Source: Gammaproteobacteria bacterium
GTDB taxonomy: Bacteria > Pseudomonadota > Gammaproteobacteria > Steroidobacterales > Steroidobacteraceae
Direction: 5' to 3'
NCBI GenBank assembly: GCA_030039615.1
Contig: JASHVF010000144.1
Coordinates: 1-25,241 of the forward strand
Length of the DNA stretch: 25,241 nucleotides
Part shown: positions 6,708 to 13,238 of the stretch, piece after piece
Layout: each line of letters begins with the position of its first letter
How positions within the stretch are numbered: position 1 is the first letter of the stretch
Program-made: the position numbers and the translations under genes
Notes under the pieces: generated by a model
Told to the model about the DNA's origin: nothing
The model's database searches: none
The model's input: the letters and a program-made list of their open reading frames with translations, nothing else

Positions 6708-7685
6708 GTGACTCCCGCGACCCATCTTACGAGCGAGCCTGAGCTTTCCGCGGGTCGGGCGTATGTACCCGGGCGCAAAGCGCGTGGTGAAGGGACGGCG
6801 GCGCGCGCGGCGTGGTGGGTGCGGTTGCTGTCGCGCATCCCTCTGGCGGTGCTGCATGCAGCGGCGAGCCTCTTCGGCCGGCTCGCGCATCGACTCGTCC
6901 CCTACCGCCGGCAGCTGGTGCTCGAGAGTCTCGCGACCACCTTCCCCGAGCTCTCGGGGTCCGAGCTGCGCAGCCTGAGGCGCCGCTACTACGTGCACTT
7001 CGCGCAGATGGCCGCCGAGCTCATCAAGGCCTGTGCATTCGCGCCGTCCGAGCTGCGCCGCCGGGTGCGCATCGTGAACCTCGACGCCCCGCGGGCATTG
7101 CTCGCCGAGGGCCGCAGCGTGCTGCTCGTCGCCGCGCACCAGAGCAACTGGGAATGGATGCTGCTCGCGCTCTCGCTCGAGCTCGGCTATCCGGTCGATG
7201 CCGCTTATAAGCCGCTGGCGAATCCCTGGGCGGAACGCGAGATGAAGAAGCTGCGCAGCCGCTTCGGCAGCCGCCTGGTGCCGGCCAAGGAGCTCTTGCC
7301 CGACATCCTGCGCGGCGGCGCTGCGGCTCGCGCCATCGCCATGGTCGCCGACCAGGAGCCGCGCAGCAGCGAGCGGCGGCACTGGACACGGTTCCTCAAC
7401 CGCGACACCGCCTTCTACATGGGCCCGGAGGAGATTGCGCGCGTGACACGCTTTCCGGTCTTCTTCGTAACCATGCGCCGCCGCGCGCGCGGCTACTATG
7501 AGATGGAGTTCCGCGCGCTGCCCGCCGTGGAGCCGGGGCAGCCGGCCGGTGCCCTCACCGAGCGCTACGCGCGTCTCGTCGAGGAGCAGATCCGCGCTGC
7601 TCCGTCCGAGTGGCTGTGGTCGCACAAGCGCTGGAAGCTCCGCAAGTCCCTGTACCAGCACCATAGAGACGGCGGTCGCACGTGA
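6708..7685 (+). CDS. Lipid A-type (LpxL/HtrB family) lysophospholipid acyltransferase
   Basis: Members of this family add secondary fatty acyl chains to lipid A precursors, or to related lipids, at the inner face of the cytoplasmic membrane. The catalytic HX4E box is seen as His-Gln-Ser-Asn-Trp-Glu (His144, Glu149 by this start). The later Asp-Gln-Glu-Pro and Phe-x-x-Arg-Asp-Thr-Ala-Phe-Tyr-Met-Gly-Pro segments match the family's substrate region, and the end reads Trp-Leu-Trp-Ser-His-Lys-Arg-Trp-Lys. A hydrophobic segment at about 43-59 is the N-terminal membrane anchor. The GTG at 6708 has no ribosome site and adds a basic leader; GTG 6819, just before the anchor, is a possible alternative. 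The 141 bases upstream hold no gene. The stop overlaps the start of a small membrane protein. Substrate (lipid A, ornithine lipid or other) is not decided. Confidence 0.88.
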   Translation: MTPATHLTSEPELSAGRAYVPGRKARGEGTAARAAWWVRLLSRIPLAVLHAAASLFGRLAHRLVPYRRQLVLESLATTFPELSGSELRSLRRRYYVHFAQMAAELIKACAFAPSELRRRVRIVNLDAPRALLAEGRSVLLVAAHQSNWEWMLLALSLELGYPVDAAYKPLANPWAEREMKKLRSRFGSRLVPAKELLPDILRGGAAARAIAMVADQEPRSSERRHWTRFLNRDTAFYMGPEEIARVTRFPVFFVTMRRRARGYYEMEFRALPAVEPGQPAGALTERYARLVEEQIRAAPSEWLWSHKRWKLRKSLYQHHRDGGRT

Positions 7686-7849
7686 GCGCCGCCGTCGTCT
7701 GGCTGCTGGTCGCGAGCGCGCTCGTGGCGATCCTCCTGGCGGGGCTCGCGGGGGCGCTGCAGATTCTGATCGGAACCTATCGGCTCACCGACGTGCCCCG
7801 CCTGCCGCCTGCGGCACACGCCGCCGCCCTCAGGCGACGACGCAGCTAG
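7682..7849 (+). CDS. Small single-pass membrane protein coupled to the acyltransferase
   Basis: A GTG at 7682 overlaps the acyltransferase stop as GTGA and opens a frame of 55 residues ending in TAG at 7847-7849. Residues about 4-32 are one long hydrophobic stretch of Val, Leu, Ala and Ile with no charge. It is followed by Thr-Tyr-Arg-Leu-Thr-Asp-Val-Pro, a proline-rich piece and a strongly basic Arg tail, so the C-terminus should face the cytoplasm by the positive-inside rule. I recognise no family. The overlap and the clean membrane-plus-basic design argue that it is real and works with the acyltransferase, perhaps as an anchor or helper subunit; that role is inference. Confidence 0.6.
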   Translation: MSAAVVWLLVASALVAILLAGLAGALQILIGTYRLTDVPRLPPAAHAAALRRRRS

Positions 7850-8172
7850 GAAAGCAGGTCGTCGCCGACCGCCTGACGGGGGTCTGCGGGTGCATTCGAG
7901 GCGTCGCCGACGGCTGGAGCCGACTGCGCAGCGCCGCTGCGCTCGAGCAGCGCCTGCGCGAACAGCGCCTCCACGGGATATCCGGTGCGTGCCTGGATCC
8001 AGCGGAACGCCGAGGCGAGCGATGCGGCGCTCCACAGCACCTGGCCCTCGGCGCTGGTCACGTCCCAGGGTGCGAAGGTCATGCTGTCGCTGCGGAATCG
8101 AATCAGGCGCATGACGGTTCCGACCCTCACGCACCACACGTTCGGTTGAATCTCCTCAACGCTATAGTCCAT
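7846..8172 (-). CDS. Small uncharacterised protein, 108 residues
   Basis: I do not recognise this soluble protein. The first 60 residues look like mixed strands and turns (Val-Trp-Cys-Val-Arg-Val-Gly-Thr-Val-Met, then a Trp-Asp-Val-Thr-Ser segment) and a helix follows (Trp-Ser-Ala-Ala-Ser-Leu-Ala-Ser-Ala-Phe-Arg-Trp-Ile). The last 25 residues are Ala/Pro/Asp-rich and probably disordered. There is no signal peptide. The ATG at 8172 has a GGGGAAG site 6 bases upstream and a plausible sigma-70 promoter, which supports a real gene. Its stop overlaps the stop of the small membrane protein on the other strand, so the two units converge tail to tail. It forms its own transcription unit. Confidence 0.65.
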   Translation of the reverse strand: MDYSVEEIQPNVWCVRVGTVMRLIRFRSDSMTFAPWDVTSAEGQVLWSAASLASAFRWIQARTGYPVEALFAQALLERSGAAQSAPAVGDASNAPADPRQAVGDDLLS

Positions 8173-8239
8173 GGCGCACTTCCCCGCGTCCCTTGCAATT
8201 GCGCGCGCGACTTAACAAATGCTTGATCGCGCGCCGGCT

Positions 8240-8267
8240 AGCATAAGCCCGTTGGTGTGCGCCGCAA
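8240..8267 (-). promoter_or_regulatory. Sigma-70-like promoter of the 108-residue gene
   Basis: On the minus strand a TTGCGG (8262-8267) is followed after 16 bases by TATGCT (8240-8245). The expected transcript start is near 8233, leaving a leader of about 60 bases before the ATG at 8172. Both hexamers match four of six consensus bases. Confidence 0.45.
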
Positions 8268-8273
8268 CCCCAT

Positions 8274-8301
8274 TGAACATATGGCCTGTTGAGTGAACAT
8301 A
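8274..8301 (-). repeat. Direct repeat upstream of the promoter, possible activator sites
   Basis: The octamer TATGTTCA (minus strand) occurs twice, at 8294-8301 and 8274-8281, with start points exactly 20 bases apart, about two helical turns. The pair begins 7 bases upstream of the -35 box of the 108-residue gene, where an activator would bind. No known box is recognised. Confidence 0.4.
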
Positions 8302-8317
8302 AGCTCTGGCGGGGCGT

Positions 8318-8368
8318 GGCGCGCTGCGGCGCGCCCGGCAACCGTCGCGCGGGTGCGATAGCGCGACG
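8318..8368 (-). terminator. Two tandem GC-rich hairpins after the MFS gene
   Basis: Downstream of the MFS stop (8383) lie two perfect inverted repeats. CGTCGCGC (8343-8350) pairs with GCGCGACG (8361-8368) around a 10-base loop. GGCGCGC (8318-8324) pairs with GCGCGCC (8329-8335) around a 4-base loop. Neither has a T-run, so these would be RNA 3'-end stabilisers or weak/Rho-assisted terminators that also separate the next gene's promoter. Confidence 0.45.
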
Positions 8369-8382
8369 ATTCTAACTTCCAA

Positions 8383-9630
8383 CTATGCGTCGGCGGCGAG
8401 CGGCCGCGGCGGCACGCGCAGCACGTGTGCTTCGCGGATCGGCACGTTGATGAGCGCCGCCAGGAGCGCCAGCGCCATGTCCGCGTACCACATCCAGCCG
8501 TAGTCGCCGAAGCGCACCAGCGCCAGCCCGCCGAGCCACGCACCGAAGAACCCGCCGATCTGGTGCGAGAGCAGCGTCAGCCCGAAGAGCGTCGCGAGAT
8601 AGCGCACTCCGAAGAGCTTGCCGACCAGTCCCGCGGTGGGCGGCACGGTGGACAGCCAGGTGAGCCCCAGCACGGCGGCGAACAGGTAGAACGTCAACGG
8701 CGTGCGCGGCATCAGCAGGTATACGCCGATGGCGACGGCGCGGATGAAGTACACGCCGAACAGCAGCCACTTCATCCGGTAGAGGCCGCCCAGCCAGCCG
8801 ATGCCGAGACTCCCGGCGACGTTCGACAGGCCGATGATGGCGAGCGAGCTGGCCGCTACGCTCGCCCGCAGCGCGCACAGATTCACCTCGCCCGGCAGAT
8901 GTGTCACCAGGAATGCGATGTGAAAGCCGCAGGTGAAGAATCCGATGAGCAGGCACCAGTAGCTGCGATCGCGCAGCGCCGCGCGCAGCTGCGCACCGAG
9001 GGGCGCAGCGTCCGCGGCGCTGTCCGCCGGCGTCTCAGGAGGCGGTGGCCCGCGCCCGGGGCGGACCAGGCGCAAGCCGAGCGGAATGGTGGCGAGCGCC
9101 GCAGCCGCGAGCGCGTACATGGCCGCCACCCAGCCGAAGGTCGCGATCAGGAGCTCGCTCGCGGGCGCGAGCAGGAACTGCCCGAGGCTCCCGCCGGCGT
9201 TGATGAAGCCCGATGCAAAGGCGCGCTGCTGCGGCGCGAGGCGGCGCGCCGTGGCGCCGATCAGCACCGAGAAGCTGCCGCCCGCCGCGCCCGCGGCGAA
9301 CAGGATGCCGATGGCGAGGATCAGGCCCGGCTCGCTCGAGACGGCGGTGGTGAGCGCCGCGCCGGCCGCGAGAGTCAGGGCGCCGGCGAGCAGCACTGCC
9401 CCCGAGCCGTAGCGATCGGCGAGCACTCCGAACACGGGTTGTGCCAGCCCCCACACGAACTGCCCGATCGCCATCGCGAGGCTGATCGCCACGATGCCGA
9501 GCCCGGTGGCCTTGTTGAGCGGCGCGACGAACAGGCCGAGCGACTGCCGCGCGCCCATGGTGATGAGAAGGATGGCCGCCGCGGCCAGCACGACGTGCCG
9601 CGTCCTGTCGCGCGGCGCTGGCGCAGCCAC
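8383..9630 (-). CDS. MFS transporter of the monocarboxylate/oxalate-formate type
   Basis: The product is a 415-residue, 12-helix inner-membrane carrier. The first helix leads into Arg-Gln-Ser-Leu-Gly-Leu-Phe-Val-Ala-Pro, and the loop after helix 2 has Phe-Gly-Val-Leu-Ala-Asp-Arg-Tyr-Gly, the MFS signature in the form seen in the monocarboxylate and oxalate/formate-antiporter branches. Helix 5 has Gly-Phe-Ile-Asn-Ala-Gly-Gly-Ser-Leu-Gly-Gln. The frame is open far upstream into the molybdenum-subunit gene, but that part is an out-of-frame shadow. GTG 9630, 20 bases after the upstream stop, is the first sensible start and gives the family length, though its ribosome site is weak. Same strand and close spacing put it in one operon with the two hydroxylase subunits, so it may import their substrate or export the product (inference). 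Confidence 0.87.
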   Translation of the reverse strand: MAAPAPRDRTRHVVLAAAAILLITMGARQSLGLFVAPLNKATGLGIVAISLAMAIGQFVWGLAQPVFGVLADRYGSGAVLLAGALTLAAGAALTTAVSSEPGLILAIGILFAAGAAGGSFSVLIGATARRLAPQQRAFASGFINAGGSLGQFLLAPASELLIATFGWVAAMYALAAAALATIPLGLRLVRPGRGPPPPETPADSAADAAPLGAQLRAALRDRSYWCLLIGFFTCGFHIAFLVTHLPGEVNLCALRASVAASSLAIIGLSNVAGSLGIGWLGGLYRMKWLLFGVYFIRAVAIGVYLLMPRTPLTFYLFAAVLGLTWLSTVPPTAGLVGKLFGVRYLATLFGLTLLSHQIGGFFGAWLGGLALVRFGDYGWMWYADMALALLAALINVPIREAHVLRVPPRPLAADA

Positions 9631-9650
9631 GTTCGCCGGTTGCGGCAGAC

Positions 9651-11864
9651 TCAGGCGGCCTTCAGCCGCACCGGCAGCGAGCGCACGCGCGTCCCCGTGG
9701 CCGCAAAGATCGCATTGGCGAGCGCCGGAATCACGGGCGGCAGTGCCGGCTCGCCGAGTCCGGTCGGCGGCTTTGCGGACTTGACCCAGGCGATCTCGAT
9801 CTCCGGCGTGAGCGGCATGCGTGCCAGCGGGAAGCTGTCGAAGTTGCTCTGCTGAACCACGCCGTCGACGAACTCGATGGCCTGTCCGGCGAGCGCCTGC
9901 GCCAGCCCGTCGATCACCGCTCCCCGTACCTGGTTCTCGGCTCCCATGGGGTTCACGATCTGGCTGCCGATGTCCCCGGCGACCCACACCTTGTGAACCT
10001 GGACGGCATCGCCCGCGACGCTCGCCTCGACCACCTCGGCAAAGTAGCCCCGATGCGAGAAGTAGAAGGCGAATCCCCGCCCCCTGCCCGGCTGCGCGCT
10101 GCGCGTGGACCACCCCGAGATCGCGAGGACCTTCTCGATCACGTCGCGCGCCCGCCCGGTATCGAAGGCGATGCCGTTGCCGGGTGCCGGCACCTCGCGA
10201 CGCTCGCCGAGCAGAGTCAGCATGAGCGCCGGCAGGTCGGTGCCGGCGGCAAGGGCCACCTCGTCGAGAAAGGATTGCGAGGCGAAGGCGAGCGCGTTGG
10301 AGCCGGGCGCGCGCAGTGCTCCCGTCGTCACGACGGTCGGCATCATCGACTGGCTGTAGCGCAGGTGCGGGACGAGCCCGGCGGGCGGCATTGCCACGTT
10401 GTAGCCGGCGGCGCGCGCCGGCGTCTTGCCGTCGCCGAAGGTCACGAAGTGATCCGCGAAGGCGATGAGCTCGCCGTTGGCACCGATCCCCGCCTCGAAA
10501 CTGTGCCACCCTCCGGGGCGGTAATAGTCGCGGCGCATGTCGTCCTCGCGCGACCAGATGAGCTGCACCGGCACGCCGGGAACCGCACGGGCGATGGCCG
10601 CCGCCTGCACCATGTAATCGTTCATGAGCCGGCGGCCGAAGCCGCCGCCGCAGCGCGTCAGGTGCAGCCTGATGTTCTCGGGCCCGATGCCGAGCGCCTT
10701 CTCAAGCACCGTGAGTCCGCGCTGCGGCGTCTGGCTGGGCGCCCAGATCTCGAGCTTGCCGTCGTGGTAGCGGGCCGCGCAGTTCTGCGGCTCCATGGGG
10801 GCATGCGCGATGAAGGGATAGTCGTAGCGCGCGGCGACGCGCTTCACCGCCGCGGCGAGCTGCCGCGTCGGATCGCCATCGACGCGCAGGTCCTCCGCCG
10901 GGCGGGCCGCGATCATCGCCTCGGCCCGGGCGCGGTACGCGGAGGAGCTGTGGCCAGCCGCCGCGCTCAGGTCCCACTCGACCACGAGCTTGGCGCGCGC
11001 CTCGTTGGCGAGCCACCAGTTGGTGGCGAGGATCGCGACACCGTCGGCGAGACCCGAGTCGTAGTCGCCGTTGCCGGTCATCGGAATGACGTGGCGCACC
11101 CCGGCTGCGCGCTGCGCCGCCGCGACGTCCGCCTTGACGAGCCGGCCGCCGTAGGCCGGCGCAACCTCGTAGACCGCGTACAGCATGCCGGGAAGGCGTG
11201 TATCGATGCCGAAGATCGGCTCGCCTTTCACGATCCTGTGGCTGTCGACCCCGATCGTCGGGCGCCCGATGATGCTGAACTGCGCCGGATCCTTGAGCGG
11301 CACGCGGCTCGGGTCGGGAGGCGGCAGCGATGCCGCGGCGGATGCGACCTCGCCGTAGCCGAGCGAGCGGCCGGTGGCGCGATGAAAGATGCGCCCCTTG
11401 CCGGTGGTGAGCTCGGCGGCGTCCACCTTCAAGCGGTTGGCCGCAGCCTGCACGAGCATCGCGCGCGCCGCGGCACCCGTCTGTCGCATCGGCATCCAGT
11501 CGCGCGTGGTGGCGGTGCTGCCGCCCGCGTATTGCTCCCCGTAGCGCGCCTGATCGACCTCGGCCTGCGCGATGCGCACCTGACTCCAGTCGCAGTCGAG
11601 CTCATCCGCGACGATCATCGGCAGTGAGGTCTTGATGCCCTGCCCGATCTCGGGGTTCTTCGACATGATGGTCACGGTGCCGTCGGGCGCAATCGCGACG
11701 AACGCGGAAAGCTCGGCCGCTACCGCGGGCTCGCCCGCCGCGGCATGCGCGGCGCCGAACGGCAGCGGGATCAGCGCATCGAGCGCGAGCCCGCCGCCGG
11801 CGAGGAGCGAGGCCTTGAGAACGGTGCGCCGGTCGATCCCGGCGGCTCGCGGCTCAGGCGACAT
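9651..11864 (-). CDS. Molybdenum hydroxylase large subunit (IorB-like), Tat-exported
   Basis: This 737-residue protein is the molybdopterin-binding subunit of a xanthine dehydrogenase-family hydroxylase, closest by eye to isoquinoline 1-oxidoreductase beta and related aldehyde dehydrogenases. These enzymes hydroxylate N-heterocycles or aldehydes with water. The N-terminus has a Tat-type signal (Asp-Arg-Arg-Thr-Val-Leu-Lys-Ala, then Gly/Ala/Leu, Arg12-Arg13), so it should act outside the cytoplasm. Later segments include Glu-Ile-Gly-Gln-Gly (about 85), His-Ala-Pro-Met-Glu-Pro-Gln, Gly-Gly-Gly-Phe-Gly-Arg-Arg (cofactor binding) and Gly-Leu-Gly-Glu-Pro with the expected catalytic Glu705. ATG 11864 has a GAGGAGG site and overlaps the 2Fe-2S gene by 11 bases; the longer frame to 11903 is rejected. 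No FAD subunit, cytochrome or XdhC-type chaperone gene is nearby. Confidence 0.92.
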   Translation of the reverse strand: MSPEPRAAGIDRRTVLKASLLAGGGLALDALIPLPFGAAHAAAGEPAVAAELSAFVAIAPDGTVTIMSKNPEIGQGIKTSLPMIVADELDCDWSQVRIAQAEVDQARYGEQYAGGSTATTRDWMPMRQTGAAARAMLVQAAANRLKVDAAELTTGKGRIFHRATGRSLGYGEVASAAASLPPPDPSRVPLKDPAQFSIIGRPTIGVDSHRIVKGEPIFGIDTRLPGMLYAVYEVAPAYGGRLVKADVAAAQRAAGVRHVIPMTGNGDYDSGLADGVAILATNWWLANEARAKLVVEWDLSAAAGHSSSAYRARAEAMIAARPAEDLRVDGDPTRQLAAAVKRVAARYDYPFIAHAPMEPQNCAARYHDGKLEIWAPSQTPQRGLTVLEKALGIGPENIRLHLTRCGGGFGRRLMNDYMVQAAAIARAVPGVPVQLIWSREDDMRRDYYRPGGWHSFEAGIGANGELIAFADHFVTFGDGKTPARAAGYNVAMPPAGLVPHLRYSQSMMPTVVTTGALRAPGSNALAFASQSFLDEVALAAGTDLPALMLTLLGERREVPAPGNGIAFDTGRARDVIEKVLAISGWSTRSAQPGRGRGFAFYFSHRGYFAEVVEASVAGDAVQVHKVWVAGDIGSQIVNPMGAENQVRGAVIDGLAQALAGQAIEFVDGVVQQSNFDSFPLARMPLTPEIEIAWVKSAKPPTGLGEPALPPVIPALANAIFAATGTRVRSLPVRLKAA

Positions 11865-12330
11865 GACCCGCCTCCTCGACGCCCGCGGCCGTGCGGATCG
11901 CACTGCGGATGCGGTGGTAGCAGGCGCAGCGGCAGATGTTGCCGGTCATCGCCGCATTGATCTCTGCATCGCTCGGCTGCGACGTGCGCGAGAGCAACGC
12001 GCACGCCGTCATGATCTGTCCCGCCTGGCAGTAGCCGCACTGCATGACGTCGATCTCGAGCCACGCCCGCTGCAGCCGGGCGCCGATCTCGGTGGCGCCG
12101 ATCTGCTCGATGGTGCGGATCTTCGCCTTGCCGAGGCTGCCGACGCGCAGCAGGCAGGAGCGCTGCGCAGCGCCGTCGACGTGCACGGTGCAGGCTCCGC
12201 ACAGGCCCCTGCCGCAGCCGTATTTCGTGCCGACCAGCCCGAGCTCGTCGCGCAGCACCCACAGCAACGGCATTTCGGCGGGCACGTCCACCTCGTGAAC
12301 GGCGCCGTTGATCTCGAGTCGATATCCCAT
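11854..12330 (-). CDS. Molybdenum hydroxylase 2Fe-2S subunit (IorA-like)
   Basis: The 158-residue protein carries the two [2Fe-2S] clusters that pass electrons from the Mo site. The plant-ferredoxin-type cluster is in Tyr-Gly-Cys-Gly-x-x-x-Cys-Gly-Ala-Cys (Cys39, 44, 47) with Cys59; the helical-domain cluster uses Gln-Cys-Gly-Tyr-Cys (98, 101) and Cys-Arg-Cys (133, 135). The end reads Cys-Tyr-His-Arg-Ile-Arg, a close form of the usual Cys-Gly-Thr-Tyr-x-Arg-Ile. I chose ATG 12330, where family members start (Gly-Tyr-x-Leu-x-Ile-Asn-Gly); the frame is open to 12375, but a -10 element lies within that stretch. It has no signal of its own and is probably carried out with the Tat-signal large subunit, whose start it overlaps. 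Confidence 0.93.
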   Translation of the reverse strand: MGYRLEINGAVHEVDVPAEMPLLWVLRDELGLVGTKYGCGRGLCGACTVHVDGAAQRSCLLRVGSLGKAKIRTIEQIGATEIGARLQRAWLEIDVMQCGYCQAGQIMTACALLSRTSQPSDAEINAAMTGNICRCACYHRIRSAIRTAAGVEEAGHVA

Positions 12331-12362
12331 GACTGCACCCGCCTTGCGTCCGCCTCCGACGC

Positions 12363-12392
12363 AATATATGCCCATCCCGGGAACGGCCGAAA
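12363..12392 (-). promoter_or_regulatory. Candidate promoter of the hydroxylase-MFS operon
   Basis: The minus strand shows TTTCGG (12387-12392), an 18-base spacer and TATATT (12363-12368), the only AT-rich hexamer in the gap. The transcript would start near 12356 and leave about 25 bases before the ATG at 12330. The -35 match is weak. Confidence 0.4.
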
Positions 12393-12441
12393 GCGCCGCG
12401 CCGCCGCCCGCGGCGCGAACCTGAGCTCAGCCGCCAGCGGC
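12393..12441 (-). terminator. GC-rich hairpins after the peroxiredoxin gene
   Basis: Just past the peroxiredoxin stop (12444), GCCGC (12430-12434) can pair with GCGGC (12437-12441). Further on, GCGCCGCG (12393-12400) pairs perfectly with CGCGGCGC (12409-12416) around an 8-base loop. There is no T-run, so intrinsic termination is doubtful, but the position between a stop and the next promoter fits. Confidence 0.35.
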
Positions 12442-12443
12442 AG

Positions 12444-13019
12444 CTACCTCGCCGTCAGATGCTGGACGGCCTCGAGGGCCTGCTCGACGTTCTTATCCGG
12501 CGCGACGCCGGTGATGGTCTCGGCGACCTTGCCGTCCCTGGTGAGGACGAAGGTGGTGCGCTCGACGAAATCATGTCCGATCTCGACGCCCCTGACATCC
12601 TTCAGTCCGGGCGGTCCCTGCTTTACCTTCAGGTCGTAAGAGCGGGCGATGCTGCCGTCGGCATCGGAAGCCGTGGGAAACTTGCCGGCGCAGAAGTTCG
12701 GATCCGCGGAGAAGTCGTTGAGGCGCGCGATGCTGTCGAGGGACACCCCGACGATGGTGGCGCCCGCGGCGCTGAACTTGTCCTTGTTCTCGGCGAACGT
12801 GTGCGCCTGCAGGTCGCAGCCGCCGGTGTAGGCCGACGGGTAGAAGTACACCACCACCGGCCCCTTGGCGAGCGCATCCTTGAGCGAGAACGTGAAGGGC
12901 TTGCCCGCGAGCGAGGCCTGGGTCGTGAACTGCGGCGCGCTCGAGCCCGCCTGCAAGGCCGCGAGCGCCGGCATGGCAGCCACGCAGGCGAACAGAGAAA
13001 CGACTTGAGCCTTGTTCAT
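12444..13019 (-). CDS. Exported peroxiredoxin (AhpC/TSA, PrxQ-like)
   Basis: Thioredoxin-fold peroxidase of 191 residues that should reduce peroxides outside the cytoplasm. A signal peptide covers residues 1-20 (Met-Asn-Lys start, hydrophobic core, Ala-Leu-Ala before the cut). The peroxidatic cysteine is Cys68 in Tyr-Pro-Ser-Ala-Tyr-Thr-Gly-Gly-Cys, matching the YPxxxTxxC box. Bcp/PrxQ proteins often have a resolving cysteine five residues on; here that place is His73. Cys110 (Asn-Phe-Cys-Ala-Gly) may resolve instead, or the enzyme may be 1-Cys. The usual catalytic Arg region reads Val-Glu-Arg-Thr-Thr-Phe-Val-Leu. ATG 13019 has a GAGGTGAC site. It is divergent from the S53 peptidase across 219 bases in which I see no clear consensus promoter. 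Confidence 0.9.
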   Translation of the reverse strand: MNKAQVVSLFACVAAMPALAALQAGSSAPQFTTQASLAGKPFTFSLKDALAKGPVVVYFYPSAYTGGCDLQAHTFAENKDKFSAAGATIVGVSLDSIARLNDFSADPNFCAGKFPTASDADGSIARSYDLKVKQGPPGLKDVRGVEIGHDFVERTTFVLTRDGKVAETITGVAPDKNVEQALEAVQHLTAR

Positions 13020-13238
13020 GGGTCACCTCGTGGGCCTTCAAGGGGCGGCTATGTTGGCACGCGCGCCGCGTTCCCGCGAGCGCACCCCGGCCCCGGGAAC
13101 CGCTCTTTCTGAATCAGTCCCTTGTGACGCCGTCCGCACTCCTGATGTCGCGAGTTGCAATGAGACTGTAACGTGCGCCCGGCGTTGGGTAGAGTCCGCG
13201 GTGCGGCAGTCGATTTGGTGTTGCAGCAGGGAGTCACT

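Noticed and set aside
9631..10509. Upstream extension of the MFS frame giving a 708-residue protein
   Set aside because: The added part is Arg/Gly-rich, has no fold signature and lies out of frame within the molybdenum subunit gene, which is clearly real.
9993..11627. Plus-strand open frame of 544 codons opposite the molybdenum hydroxylase
   Set aside because: Same shadow composition; the minus frame has cofactor motifs and an intact signal.
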